NCBI RefSeq assembly: GCF_014898055.3
Contig: NW_023601212.1
Span: forward strand, 42,210,329-42,274,328
Direction of reading: 5' to 3'
Source: Talpa occidentalis
Taxonomy: Eukaryota > Chordata > Mammalia > Eulipotyphla > Talpidae
DNA: 64,000 nt
In this document: positions 47,372 to 59,439 of the stretch, one piece after another
How positions within the stretch are numbered: position 1 is the stretch's first letter
Layout: every line of letters begins with the position of its first letter
Notes under the pieces: model-generated
The model's input: only the letters and a program-made list of their open reading frames with translations
The model's database searches: none
Told to the model about the DNA's origin: nothing
Program-made: the position numbers and the translations under genes

Positions 47372-49365
47372 AGTAAACCCACACATTTTGACAAGAAAAA
47401 TGGTCATTTCCAGAGGGGAAGGAGGATCTGGTGGGTGAAACAGGTAGATGGGGTCAATTCTAAGGTGACAGAAACTAGACTTTTAGAAGTGATTATAATG
47501 AAGTATGTAGAGATCACAAAGCATTCAACTGTACACCTCAAATGGCTATAATGTTATAAACCATGTAACTTCAGAACAAAGCACCATTAAACAGGAATGG
47601 TAGATTTTATAGTATATGAATCTCACCTCAATTAAAAGTTAAAATAAAGATTAGCAGGGCAGTGCTCGGAGCAGTGAGGAGCCACCAATGTACCCAGTGA
47701 TGGGCAGGCCTAGCAGAGCTGGGAGATCCCATAAAGACCCGGGCCCCAGAATACAGAGTTCATCAGCAGAGGGAAACCCAGAGCTAATTCCCCAGCCTCT
47801 GCTCCAAAGAGGCAGGATCAGTGGGAACAACTTGTGCAGCAGACAATTAGCAGGAGCCCTAATAAGACATGAGGGACTGCACCCAAAGAGTGCGGATGAA
47901 GGATAAATCTGGCTTTGCCAGAGCCTCAGGATCCTCCTGTGAAGCCAGACCTGCCTCCACATCCCTCTCAATCGAGGATGCTTTCCCCTCAAGAACTCAC
48001 TCACTTCCCCTAAGACATCGCCTGCACCCAGAGGGGTTACTTCCACAGGTCAGTGGGGAGGGAGGGAGGCCAGATACAAGGAAAGGAACCCACAAATAGG
48101 GACATCCAGACCTGCTGTGTGGCTTTGAGGAAGTGACTTTGCCTCTCCAAACTCAGTTCACTTGTCTGCAAAATAAAATCAAAATCAAATGAAAGAAAAC
48201 TGTGTGTGTAAGTTTGCTAATAGTTGCAGCTTCTGAGTCTTGCATCACAGAGTATTATGGGTTTTGCAACAACACACACAATGAGATACTTGGTAGTATG
48301 ACCATTTTTCTTGATCTCTCCATGCCTTTTTTGTCCTGTAATGGAGGTAGCACTGCCAGTCCTAGAAGATGAAATAAGATGAAGCATGTCAATTCCCTGC
48401 CAAGGCATCAGGTACACAAAACAGGTAAGAGTGTTGGGTAATAGAAGTAGGATGACAGGAAGTTGGTGCAGGATTTGAGCAAGGGAAAGGCAGATCATTT
48501 CACTGTGGTGGGGGCCACTGTAGAGGTTTGACTAGTAGAGCAATCCTGGACCCCCAAAGGCCAGAGGATGGCCAGATTTTATGTCTAAGAATGTCAAGAT
48601 GAGTATCAGGTGGTGTCTGAGAAGGAAAGGAGGCATCAGAAGAAGAGAAGTGTCAGGTAAAGCCATCAAGATAATAGTGAGTGTGGCAGGAGGGCTGGCT
48701 GTTGCCCACATCTGGCTTGGGTGATGGGGCTGTAGGTGGGACAAGCAACAAACTGGGTGCAGAGAATGAGTAAGATCAGGTGCAGGTGCTGAGCTGGGTT
48801 TGACACGGGGTCTGTGGGAACTTAGCAAGCTCAGCAGAGGTGGGACACTCAGAGGTGTGTCTGAAGCTTCAGGGTCAGAACCGCAGGGACACAGTGACCT
48901 TAACCAGAGGATGGGGTGCACTCTATCATTTACCTGAGCAGCTATCCAGCTCTGTCACTCTGTGAGTTCCTAAAGGTGTGTGTGTGTGGGTGTTGTGTGA
49001 GTGTGTGATGATTTAGCCATTCAAAATAGCATAGACCATATTTCAAGCAGGAATATAGCATCTATTCACCACCCAACTTAAGCAATTAAACATCCAAGTG
49101 CATCTCCCCACTCCCACACTCCCATTTGTCTGTCTTTCTCTCTTTGCCCCTTTCTGTCTATCATCAACATCCTTTTATACATATTTTCACTTTTATGCTA
49201 TAGAATGTCTAGAGAAATTTATATAATTGGTTTTCAAAAATTTTACTTATTTTCACTTAAAAGAACTGGGGTGTAGGCCAGAGATGCGGGTGGTCAGTGG
49301 ACTGACCAGAGGCAGAGTGGGGAGCAGCTCAGGTAGATCCACTTAAATACACTGTCGAGGGGAGT
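47372..49365. repeat. Duplicated non-coding block, copy B', inverted
   Basis: Mirror of 17,547-19,540. It also lacks both solo LTRs found in copy A, as expected if it was copied from B. Confidence 0.9.
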
Positions 49366-50616
49366 CAGGTGTAGTCCCCATAGAATTCCCACCACCCATT
49401 CACCCATGCACCATTACCATAGTCCCTTGTGCTCTTTCTACACTTGTTTTGATCCCTCTCTCCTACCCCTGCAGAATGTATCTGATTTATGATTGTCTGT
49501 TAATTTTGTTGTGCTATGTTTTGTTTTTTATATTATTATTTATTTTCCTGATGCCTTATTTGGTTCCCCTATATTCATCCCATTGAGAAACTATCAGTAT
49601 TTTTATTTTTCCTTCTGATTTCTTTCACTGAGCCTAATCTCTTCTAGCTCCGTGATTGGTGCTGCAAATAACTTTGATTTATCTTTTTTTGATTGCTGAA
49701 TAGTATTCCATTTTTTTATATATACCACATCTTCTTGATCCAGTCCTGTATTTTGGGGCATTTGGGTTGTTTCCATATCTTACCTATTGTGATAATGTTA
49801 ACTCTTCCAATCCGTAAGCAAAGGGTGTCTTTTCATTTCTCTATGTCTTCTTCTATTCTTTTAACATTGTCTTATAGGTTTCTTTGTATAGGTCCTTCAC
49901 CTCTTTTATTAGGTTTATTCCCAAGTATTTGATTTTTTTTTTGTTTCAATTGTGAAAGGGGTGGTTTTCTTAAGTTCTTCTTCTTCAGATTGATTGTTTG
50001 ATATAGAAAGCTACTGATTTTTGTGTTTTGATTTTGTATCCTGCTTTACCAAACTGGTTGATTATCTTGATTAGTTTTTCTGTGGAGTTTTTAGGATTCT
50101 CTATGTATATTATCATATTGACTGCAAATAGTGATAGGTTTACTACTTCTTTTCTTATTTGGATTCCTTGAATGTCTCTCCCTTGACTTAACACTCTGGC
50201 TAGGACTTCTAGTATTATATTGAAAAGCAGTGGTGAGAGTGGATATCCTTTGTCTTGCTCCATATCTTAAGGGAAAGGCTTTCAGCTTTTCACCATTGAG
50301 GATAATATTAGCTGTGTGTTTGTCATATATGGCTTTTATTATGTTAAGATATCTTCCTTGTATCCCAAGGATTTCCTTCTATCATAAACAGATGTTGAAC
50401 TTTCTCAGCATCTATTTATATGATCATATGACTTTTTCTTTTTGTTGATATGTTGGACTACATTAATTGATTTTTGGATGCTGAACCATCTTTGTGCCCG
50501 TAGAATAAATCCCGCTTGGTCAAGATGCATTATCTTTTGATGCATTGTTGGAGTTGTTGGCTAAGATTTTGTTGAGGATTTTTGAAACAGTGTTCATTAG
50601 AGTGATTGGCCCGTAG

Positions 50617-50655
<39 letters not shown>

Positions 50656-52050
50656 CCTTGTTTGGTTTTGGTATTAGTGTAATGTTGACCTCATAGAACA
50701 TATTGGGTAGTATTCCTTCTTTCTCAATTTTTTGAAAGAGTTTGTAGAAGATAGGCACTAGTTTGTTTCTGAACATTTGGTAGAATTCATTTGTGAAACT
50801 ATCTGGTTGGAGGTTTGGTTTTCCAAAGAGTTTTGAATACTGTTTCAATGTCGCTGCTTGTAATGGGTCTGTTAGGGTATTCTATTTCTTCTTTTTCTAG
50901 CTTTGGATGATTGTATAGTTCTAGGAATTTGTCCATCTCTTCTAGATTGTTGAACTTGTTTACATATAACTGTTCATAATAATCACTGATTATTTTTTCA
51001 TTTCTGCTGTGTTTGTTGTAATTTCTCCTATTTCATTTATAATCATATTACTTTGGTTTTTTCTCTCATTTTTTCTTTGTGAGCCTCGCTAGAGATTTGT
51101 GTATTTTGTTTATTTTTTCAAAGAACCAACTTTTGATTTTGTTGATCTTTTGGATTTTTTTAAAATTTCTATTTCATTTATTTCTGCTTTTATTTTTATT
51201 ATTTCCTTTATTCTACTGGCTTTTCAGATTTTTTTTTGTTCTTTTTCTAGTTCTTTGAGATTGAAGATTATGTTGGTTCTTTGGGTTGTTTATTGTTTCT
51301 TGATGTGAGCCTGTATTGATATATACTTTCTTGTTATTACTACTTTTGCTATGTCCAATATATTCTGGAAAGTTGTGTCCTTGTTTACATTTGTCTCTAG
51401 GTATATATATTTTTTATTTCTCCTTTAGTCACCTCATTAATCCAGTGGCCTTCCAGTAGTGTGGATTCAATCTCCATGAAGTAGGAGGGTTCTTTGCTTT
51501 CTTTTTTCATTGTTTATTCCTAGTTTGATACCTTTATGATCACAGAAGATAGTTGGTATGATTTTGATTTTCATGTATCTGTTGAGGTTTGTCTTGTGAC
51601 CCAATATGTCATCATTCCTGGAGAATGATCTGTGTGCACTAGAGAAAAATTTGTAATCAGGGTTTTGTTTTTTTTTTTTTTTTGGGTGCAGTGGTCTATA
51701 GATGCCTGTTAAGCCAATCAAGTCTAGGCCCTTATTTAGAGCTCCAGTGTTCTTGTTTATATTTTGTCTTGTTGATCTATCCATTGGTGAGAGTGGGGTG
51801 TTAAAATCTCCTACTATATATGTATTTTCTTTAATGTCTGTTTTCAGAGCTCATATAGTTTGGCGCTCCTTCATTTGGGCAGTATATGTTGCTGAGTGCT
51901 ATGTCTTCCTGAGGTATTGCCCCCTTAATTATAATGTAGTGATCTCTATGTCTCTTTTCACCTTTTTTACTTTGAAGTCTATTTTATCTTCTATAAGTAT
52001 AGCTGTTCCTGCCCTCTTTTTTGGTACATTTGCTTGTAGGATTCTTTTCC
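49366..52050 (-). mobile_element. L1 element D, right-arm copy
   Basis: Mirror of 14,864-17,546 with the same internal deletion near 49,796. The CA/GT run at 50,620-50,651 and an A/T homopolymer near 51,669 differ in length from the left arm. Confidence 0.85.
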
Positions 52051-52228
52051 AACCTTTTGCTGGGCAGAGTGTAATGAATGCTGTGTTCAGTGATGGAAGT
52101 AATATAGAAAATGTATGAAGGGATATCATTTTAAGAGAGAGTCAGAAGAAATGATGAATGTGAACTAACCAGTGGGATGAGATCCAGGTATATGGCAGGG
52201 CAGGGGCTTGCCTTGTTAGGAACAGGGA

Positions 52229-52253
52229 CCTACTTCCTTTCTCATTGACCCAG
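52229..52253 (+). promoter_or_regulatory. Probable 3' splice site just upstream of the OR coding exon
   Basis: A pyrimidine-rich tract (cctacttcctttctc) ends in CAG directly before GATG. The same arrangement precedes the third OR gene (antisense of 62,065-62,090) and the left-arm copy (14,658-14,683). OR genes usually have non-coding 5' exons spliced to a single coding exon; conservation of this tract in diverged paralogues supports it. Confidence 0.6.
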
Positions 52254-52254
52254 G

Positions 52255-53202
52255 ATGACCACAGAGGGGGAAAACCTCACCCTGGTGTCTGAATTCATCC
52301 TATTGGGTATTTCAGAGAACCCCAAGCAACAACAGCTACTGTTTATACTCTTCCTGAGCATGTACCTAGTCACGGGGTTGGGGAACCTACTCATCATCCT
52401 GGCCATCACCACAGATACTCGACTTCATAATCCCATGTACTTCTTCCTGGCTAACCTGGCCTGCATGGACATTTGTTTCACTACCACCACCATCCCCAAG
52501 ATGCTGGTCAACCATATCACAGGACACAAAGGAATCTCTTATGCTGGGTGCCTGACTCAGACATTCTTTTTTGTGTTGTTTGGCAGCATAGACAGCTTCC
52601 TTCTGGGTGCCATGGCCTATGACCGCTATGCTGCCATCTGTCACCCCCTGCATTATGCCATGTCTATGACACCACAGTTGTGTATACTCCTGGTGTCAGC
52701 ATCCTGGACTGCAGCCTTGGTGAATGCCCTGACTCACACACTATCGCTGACCCACCTTTCATTTTGCACCAACAACCAGGTTCCTAACTTCTTCTGTGAC
52801 CTCAGCGATATTCTGAAGCTGGCTTGCTCTGATACCTTTCTCAATTATGCTATGGTAAATACTGTGGGTACCCTGCCAATATTTTTCCCCTTTGTGGGCA
52901 TCCTGGTCTCCTACATGCTCATCGTTGCTGCCGTGATGAGGATCCCATCCACAAAAGGCAAGTGGAAAGCTTTCTCCACCTGTGGCTCTCATCTCTCTGT
53001 GGTGTCCCTCTTCTATGGGACTATAATTGGGATTTATTTCAACCCCACATCCTCCCACATGGCCCAGAAGGACACAGTTGCTGCAGTGATGTACACTATA
53101 GTCACACCCATGCTGAATCCCTTCATCTACAGTTTTCGCAACAATGACTTGAAGGGGGCCTTGGGAGCCCTCATCAGTAGGAAGACAGCTTTTACTGCAT
53201 GA
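52255..53202 (+). CDS. Olfactory receptor, family 1-like, intact right-arm copy
   Basis: A 315-codon intronless G protein-coupled odorant receptor expected in olfactory sensory neuron cilia, coupling to G-olf. An N-glycosylation site NLT lies at residue 7, GN in TM1 (43-44), [13 protein letters not shown] at 57-69, the conserved Cys at 99 and 181, [15 protein letters not shown] at 120-134, SY at 219-220, [10 protein letters not shown] at 238-247 and PMLNPFIYS at 285-293. Length and motifs fit an intact class II OR. The KGKWKAF and [11 protein letters not shown] segments suggest family 1, but I cannot assign a subfamily. An L1 ends about 200 bp upstream. The left-arm copy differs by the single G lost from 53,154-53,158. 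Confidence 0.95.
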   Translation: MTTEGENLTLVSEFILLGISENPKQQQLLFILFLSMYLVTGLGNLLIILAITTDTRLHNPMYFFLANLACMDICFTTTTIPKMLVNHITGHKGISYAGCLTQTFFFVLFGSIDSFLLGAMAYDRYAAICHPLHYAMSMTPQLCILLVSASWTAALVNALTHTLSLTHLSFCTNNQVPNFFCDLSDILKLACSDTFLNYAMVNTVGTLPIFFPFVGILVSYMLIVAAVMRIPSTKGKWKAFSTCGSHLSVVSLFYGTIIGIYFNPTSSHMAQKDTVAAVMYTIVTPMLNPFIYSFRNNDLKGALGALISRKTAFTA

Positions 53203-53639
53203 ACACCACATGGGATGTCTGTCTAAATATAGAGCCCAGCACTATCCTAATCTTGGTTATTATTTACTTCTTACTGGATTCAGATCACTGTTTTTTTTAC
53301 TTCATTCTTCCAACAGCTATTTATTGAGCATCTTTTACCTTCAATAACTCATATAAGTGCTAAATACAGCAGAGAGCATAGAAAACCTTGATGTTGTGGT
53401 ATTGACACTGAAGTCATAGGAACTTAAAATGATTAATAGTACATGCCTAGAAAACCAGTTAGGATTTAAGTTCCAGTTGTCTTAAGGATCAGATGCCAGT
53501 CCTCCTAATGATAGGAATCGCAAACAATGTTCTATTCTACACAGGTTCTTTAATGTATTTAATTTAATTTGTATCTATTAACGTGCAGTGCTTGTTTCCT
53601 TGAACTGCAATGTCTTTATTAATGTCACTATGTGCTGCA

Positions 53640-54495
53640 GGGGGCCTTGTTGCCCCAGCCAGATAAGACACTGGAAAGCAGCTAAGTTAAAGGGCCTCAC
53701 ACCGTGGGGCTGAAGATTCCTTGTGCCTCACTCTGTGGGGCTGAAAATCTAACATCCCTTTATTTTTTGTTCTTGGTCATAAAAAGAGAAAAAATTCCCA
53801 AAAAGTACATTAGGCAATAAATTACATGTATCAGCATACTGTAAGTAAATGGCATGGAAAATTATCTGTTTAGAAAATTAGTTATTAAACAATTTGGCCC
53901 ACTTGACAATGGGAAACAATTTATTGTACATATCTGACAAGCAATCCAGCACAACAATTATAGGAAATCCTTCTTTTGCTTTTTTAGAAGTTTCTTAGGA
54001 AAGTTTTAAATAAAGTTAACTGTGTTAAGGAGTTTCTAGGTAGAAATAGTTCTGATAGCTGAGTAGCAGCTGGTTTCCGCCTGAAGGCCATATGAGTAGA
54101 ATAGTCTTTTGATGCTTAGGCTTTAGCGGATAGGGATGTAGTGGCGGCTATCAGCTGTCTTAGGTAATTGTCTAGCTAAAATAATAAGTTTTAGTGTTAG
54201 GGTCTGGTTTTTCATCTATTAACCTTGAAGGCTACCGTCTAGCTGGGACCTGTAGGAGCCAGTGTCCATTGGAGTAAAATACACTAATGTGCTTTGCACA
54301 TGATGATGTAATTTTTCTGATTACTAAAAATGAATAAATAAAGACCTGCTGAGTCTCTCAGCAGAATATACTTGCACCCCATCCAGTATCAGAGTTTCCT
54401 TAATCCCCTTCCTTTCAGCCCCTTACAGGTCGCCAAGGCCTTCTCATCCTTTCAGGAACCCCTGACATGACATTTTGCCGGAGGTTGGTCCCCGG
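53640..54495. repeat. Probable endogenous retrovirus remnant, right-arm copy
   Basis: Mirror of 12,418-13,270, with the ccggaggttggtccccgg motif near 54,478-54,497. Confidence 0.35.
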
Positions 54496-54722
54496 CAACT
54501 ATGATGTAAAAAAATTCTTGAGCAAATGGCAAAAGCCCTATTTATATTCTTTGGGGGGGAAAGGATTCTGTTGGCTCTTCTGATAATATGTTTCTGACTC
54601 ATAACTCTCATTAATACTTTCTTGTAATTCCTTCAGAGAAGCACGAAGAACAGCCAACTTCAGTAAATTCTTGGTGTTGTTGATCACTTCTAGAAAGTGA
54701 TCACGGGGATATAAGTTATCAC

Positions 54723-54997
54723 GGAAGGGGCCTTCCCTGCTGGCGCAGGCAGTTGAGCGCAGCGCTGTGAAGCTGTCCACAGCCTCTGCACGCAGGTTCC
54801 ATCCCAGCTGGCCGGCGAGGATCCCATATGGCACCGCAGACCTCTCCTGTCATGCCTGCTGCTCCCCTCAGCAGTGTATTTCATCAGTCTTCCTGTTCTG
54901 TTCCCCTATCTGTCTCTGGTGAAACCTCTCACCCTACCGCACATCTGGCCAGTACCCCCGTTCTTGTATACATAAATAAATAAATCTTAAAAAAAAA
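54723..54997 (+). repeat. tRNA-derived SINE, right-arm copy
   Basis: Mirror of 11,917-12,191, with target duplications taagttatcac at 54,712-54,722 and 54,998-55,008. Confidence 0.9.
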
Positions 54998-55309
54998 TAA
55001 GTTATCACAGGGGATGGTATTTCCCAATTATGTTCCTTGGCATAGCACAAGCCAGCTAACTAGTTTGTAATATTTGTGTTTTACCAATGCACACTGAGTA
55101 AATGAAACTGAATTTCCTTTTTTTTGATGTTAACTATTTATGTATTATTTTGAATGAATAGTTCATTTGGTGTTAGTTTTCTAGTGCTTCTGTAACTAAA
55201 TACCACAAATTTAGTGGCACAAATGTTTGGAATAAGAGTAAAACTGTAGCATATACATGACTGTTAGGAAGATGATGTAAGATGAGAAAATACTAAATAT
55301 ATTTTTAAT

Positions 55310-57105
55310 TTTATTTTTTATATTCCCCATACAATTACAACCCCCTTATTTTGACCCCAAGCCCTCCTTTCCCCGGCCCCCACCCGCCATAGAGTGTCTC
55401 TGGTTCATAGTTGTTTGTCGATTTTGATATTTTCTTTCTCATAGTTATTCTTTTTCCTGGTCCCTTAAGTTTTCTAGATTCCTGCTATGAGTGAGACCAT
55501 CCCGTATTTTTCTTTTTCTTTCTGGCTTATTTCGCTGAGCATGATCCCTTCCAGCGCCATCATGTTGCTGCAAATTGCATGTGTTTATCTTTTTTGAATG
55601 CTGAGTAATATTCCATGGTGTATATATACCACATCTTCTTGACCCAGTCATCTATTTTTGGGCATTTAGGTTGTTTCCATAGCTTAGCTATTGTAAATAG
55701 TGCTGCTGTAAACATAGGGGTGCAGGTGTTCTTTGGAATTACTGTTTCTGTGTCCTTTGGGTAAATACCTAGGAGTGGAATTGCTGGATCATATGGAAGC
55801 TCTATGTTTAGTAGGTCCAGAAATCTCCACACACAGTTCTCCATAGTGGTTGGACCAGTTTGCACTCCCACCACCAGTGCAGGAGAGTTCCTTTTTCTCC
55901 ACACCCTCGCCAACATTTGTTGTTGCTAGTTTTTTTAATATGTGCCATTCTCACTGGTGTAAGATGGTATCTCATGGTAGTTTTGATTTGCGTTTCCCTG
56001 ATGACAAGTGATGTTGAACATTTTTTCATATGCCTGTTGGCCATTTGCATTTCCTTTTCAGAGAATTTTCTTTTTAGCTCTTCTGCCCATTTTTTGACTG
56101 GATTATTTTCTTTGTTGTTGTTGAGTCTCATTAGCTCTTTGCAGGTTTTTGTGATCAGTCCTTTATCATTAGTGTTGTGTGCAAAAATGTTCTCCCAGTC
56201 GGTGGGGTTTTTCTTTGTTTTGGTTATTGTCTCTTTTGCTGTGCAGAAGCTCTTTAATTTGATGTAGTCCCAGCTGTTTATCTTTGCCTTCACTATCACT
56301 GCTTTGGGTGATGTGTCTGTAAAGATGTCTTTGATGTGCATATCACGTAGTGTTTCGCCTATATTTCCTTCTATGTATTTTATGGTTTCAGGTCTTATGT
56401 CTAGATCTTTAATTCATTTTGAGTTGATTTTTGTGTATGGTGTGAGGTAGTGGTCAAGCTTCATTCTTTTGCATTTAGCTACCCAGTTTTCCCAGCACCA
56501 TTTATTGAACAAACTTTCTTTGCTCCAATGCATATTCGTTGCTCCTTTGTCAAAGATTGGTTGACATAAATCTGTGGGTTTATTTCTGGATTTTCTATTT
56601 GGTTCCATTGGTCTGTGTGTCTGTTCTAGTTCCAGTACCATGCAGTTTTGATGATTATGGCTTTGTAGTAAAGTTTGAAGTCTGGAGTGTGATCCCTCCA
56701 TTCCCTTCTTTTTTTTTCAGGAGAGCTTTGGCTATTCGGGGTTTTTTGTGGTTCCATATAAATTTCATCAATAATTGCTCTATTCTTTGAAGAATGACAT
56801 TGAAATTTTGATTGGAATAGCATTGAATCTGTGTATTGCTTTTGGTAGGATGGCCATTTTAATAATGTTTATTCTTCCAATCCATGAGCAGGGGATGTCT
56901 TTCCATTTCATTGTGTCTTCTTCTATTTCCTTTAACAGTGTTTTATAGTTTTCTTTGTATAGGTCCTTTACCTCTTTTGTTAGAGTTATTCCCAAGTATT
57001 TGATTTTTTTTGTTTCGATAGTAAAAGGGATTTTTTTATATTTATTCTTCTTCAGATTTATTGTTGGTGTATAGGAAGGCTACTGATTTTTGCGTGTTGA
57101 TTTTG
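55310..57105 (-). mobile_element. L1 element C counterpart, truncated in the RT domain
   Basis: Antisense 3' UTR, then ORF2 C-terminus to the end of the RT domain. Inside 56,200 it matches 10,700-11,612 almost exactly. Outside it is about 92% identical to the left arm and carries different diagnostic bases (ggttccattggtctgtgtg near 56,602). At 57,105 it is fused to another L1 3' end. Confidence 0.88.
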
Positions 57106-57200
57106 ACTCAATATGAGGGGTTGAGGGGAAGCAAGTATTGTCTAAAAAAGTGTAAAATATAATAAATTTTAAAATAAAAAAGAAATAATAAAAATATGTA
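57106..57200 (+). repeat. L1 3' UTR stub with A-tail
   Basis: The segment ggggttgaggggaagcaa then an A-rich tail matches the 3' terminus of L1 E (42,832-42,905) at lower identity. Only the last ~90 bp are present, fused to the RT-truncated L1 on its left. Confidence 0.8.
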
Positions 57201-57398
57201 AATAAAAACAAAATAAAATAAAGTAAAATTGTCTCATTTGCCAGTTATGTATCCACATTATCTTTTTTAATTCCTTAAACAGCATTATGTTCTAAGTGCT
57301 ATAAACTTAATTTTTTAATATATTGTTTTAAGCACTGATGTGTTTTCTATCTGAACACAAAACTAGACACTCCACTATCCCAGGAAGGGACAAGGCTC

Positions 57399-57955
57399 CT
57401 AATCTTCTTCCTCATCACTGCAGGAGCCTCACCCAGGCCCTTCTTGATTGTCTTGCTCTTCACAGAGTGGGATGGTGACCCCCCATAATGTGAGCAAAGG
57501 GAGAAGTCCACGTGCTTCCGTGAGTCCAGGCAGCGATGAGGACCTGCATGTTCATCACCCGCTCGGGGACCCACTGTGGTGCTTGCACCTCAGCACATGG
57601 GTGGATGGACTTGGACAAGCCCAGTTCTAAGCCCTGGGTTTGCAGAAGTCCTAATCTTCAGGCCCAGGTTGTAATCCAGCTTCAGCTTGCCCTCCTCCAG
57701 CACCCCAATCTTGACAAATGGGAGCATCAGGGAATTGCTTTCAAATACAGGCTGGCTCTTTCTCCTCCAGTGTCAGCAGCTCCCAGGCAGCTTTGTGGAC
57801 ACTGGCCTTGGTAAATTTGACCCTCCAGACCTCACCTTTGTTCCAACATCCATACTTGCTGATCAGCTTCAGCTCTTGGTTGAGGCAGGATTTCTTTAAG
57901 GGTCTCTGCAGGGTCACACAGGTTTTAGGACAAACCCAGCTCCAGGGCACCACAT
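57399..57955 (-). pseudogene. RPS9: RPS9 processed pseudogene (40S ribosomal protein S9)
   Basis: The - strand reads an intronless, degraded RPS9 coding sequence. The N-terminus has [10 protein letters not shown] and [19 protein letters not shown] follows, then [12 protein letters not shown], the IGVLEEGKLKLDYNLGLKI segment in another frame, SKSIH, HVDFSLCSHYGG, and an acidic end before a TAG stop at 57,399-57,401. It is 557 bp against 585 bp expected for 194 codons plus stop, with several frameshifts and lost residues. RPS9 normally binds 18S rRNA in the small subunit; this copy is dead. L1 machinery commonly creates such retrocopies, and an L1 tail lies just to the left. Confidence 0.9.
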
Positions 57956-58249
57956 CTTGGTGGCAATCACCCATCCAGTCCTATTAACTTTATATTTCAT
58001 TTGAGAAAATAAGCACAAAGGATTAAATGATTTGTTAAAGTCCTCACAATACCACTTCCCTGTGTGCACAGAGAAACCTGGATATGATGTTTGAGGACTA
58101 TTCAACAAGAGAATCTCCTTCCACATTGTCTTCAGACATGGCCACAAAGGGTGAATGTACACAGATGGCAAAACCAGAGACCACAGTCAAAATGGACAAT
58201 GTAGTCTTCCCAGAGAACTGAAGAATTTATTCCACTTTAAGCAAATTCT

Positions 58250-58740
58250 TCTAAAAATTTGAAATGGAGGGCAAGGTAAAAAATACATTTTATGAGGTCA
58301 ACAATTCCCTGATACCAAAAACAGAAGAGGATATTAAAAAAAGAGAGCTCTCTCTAATGAACTTAGATGAAAAATTCCACAGCAAGATACTAGCAAGCAC
58401 AATTTAATAATAGAAGAATCGTAGACCACGCTTAAATGGCTTTTACTCAAGGGATGCAAGAGTGGTTCAAACTATGCAAATCAATTGAAGTAATTTTCCA
58501 CTTCAGCACAAAAGGACAAAAACCACATGATAATGTCAATAGATCCAGGAAAAACACTTGACAAGTTCCAAATTTGATAAAAATATTCAATTTACAATAA
58601 AATCCATTTATGATAAAAATGCCAATTAAAACAGGTAAAGAAGGAATATATTTCACCATAATAAAGGACAGTGACAACTCAGAGTTAACATCATACTTAC
58701 TCAATGGTGAAAAATGAAAGCTTTTCCCTAATGTTTAAAT
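58250..58740 (+). repeat. Old L1 ORF2 fragment (RT region)
   Basis: Degenerate reverse-transcriptase coding sequence: a segment like YEVNNSLIPKTEED, then aaaatcctcagcaagatactagcaa-type sequence, a PHDNVNRSRKNT-like stretch, and an LLNGEK-like end near 58,710. Confidence 0.7.
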
Positions 58741-59439
58741 AAATCCTGCCACACAGGATTTGATTATTGTTGTGATTGCATAATATACACTGGGTAATGG
58801 GAGGGCAAAGTAAATGGTGTTTAAGTTTACAAATTATTAGATTTGGGGATAAACATTTCATCCTATATTTTAGTCAGATTGTGGGATACAAAACGAATGG
58901 GATCATATTCCTGGAGAAGTAGGACTTCTTCACAATCAGGTAGTGTGGATTCCATGGGTGGGGGAGGGGAAGAAGTATGCTTCTTGTGTAGTTGGTGGCT
59001 ATAGAGATGTATGGTGGAGTACTAGCTCTCCATGATAATCTACTTTTCCTTCTGTAATAACAGAATTACAGTCCAGAAACCTGGATGATCACATATTCCA
59101 CCTCCCTCACCGCTAGGTTAACCCATCATGGAATGTTTGAAATACATAGAACTTTAACATCGCAGCTTGCCTCCCCTGTGCTCTTATTTTTGTCTAATCC
59201 AGTGTTTGAGTTTTAACCTTCTAGACAACAATAATATACTTGGAAATGAACAAGACACAAGATGTTGAGAAGCTGGTCTCTGAATGATTTAAAGAAACAG
59301 TCACTCACTGACCTAGAACTCTTGGACGGGGAGGGGAAGGAAAGAAAGAGATAGAGAGAATACATGAGAGAGAATAAACTATGTTGCTTGAGCCATACTC
59401 CTTTAGTCTTTTTTCTTTAAAGGAAATTTTATTTTTTGA
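58741..59439. other. No recognised feature
   Basis: It may include more of the old L1 3' end (58,741-58,990), but it is too diverged to name. A short purine-rich tract lies at 59,325-59,365. Confidence 0.35.

Larger units (their letters stand above)
35165..56420. repeat. Right arm of the giant inverted repeat
   Basis: Reverse complement of about 10,480-35,082 apart from two missing blocks. Pairing sums: 70,247 (35,165-35,240), 69,901 (35,248-35,860), about 66,902 at 35,886, drifting to about 66,913 at the OR gene. Drift reflects small indels. Homology continues outwards to 57,105 but at about 92%. Confidence 0.93.

Noticed and set aside
10480..56420. Palindrome as two independent chance insertions of the same L1s
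   Set aside because: The shared content includes non-repetitive DNA, OR genes and identical target duplications in strict mirrored order.
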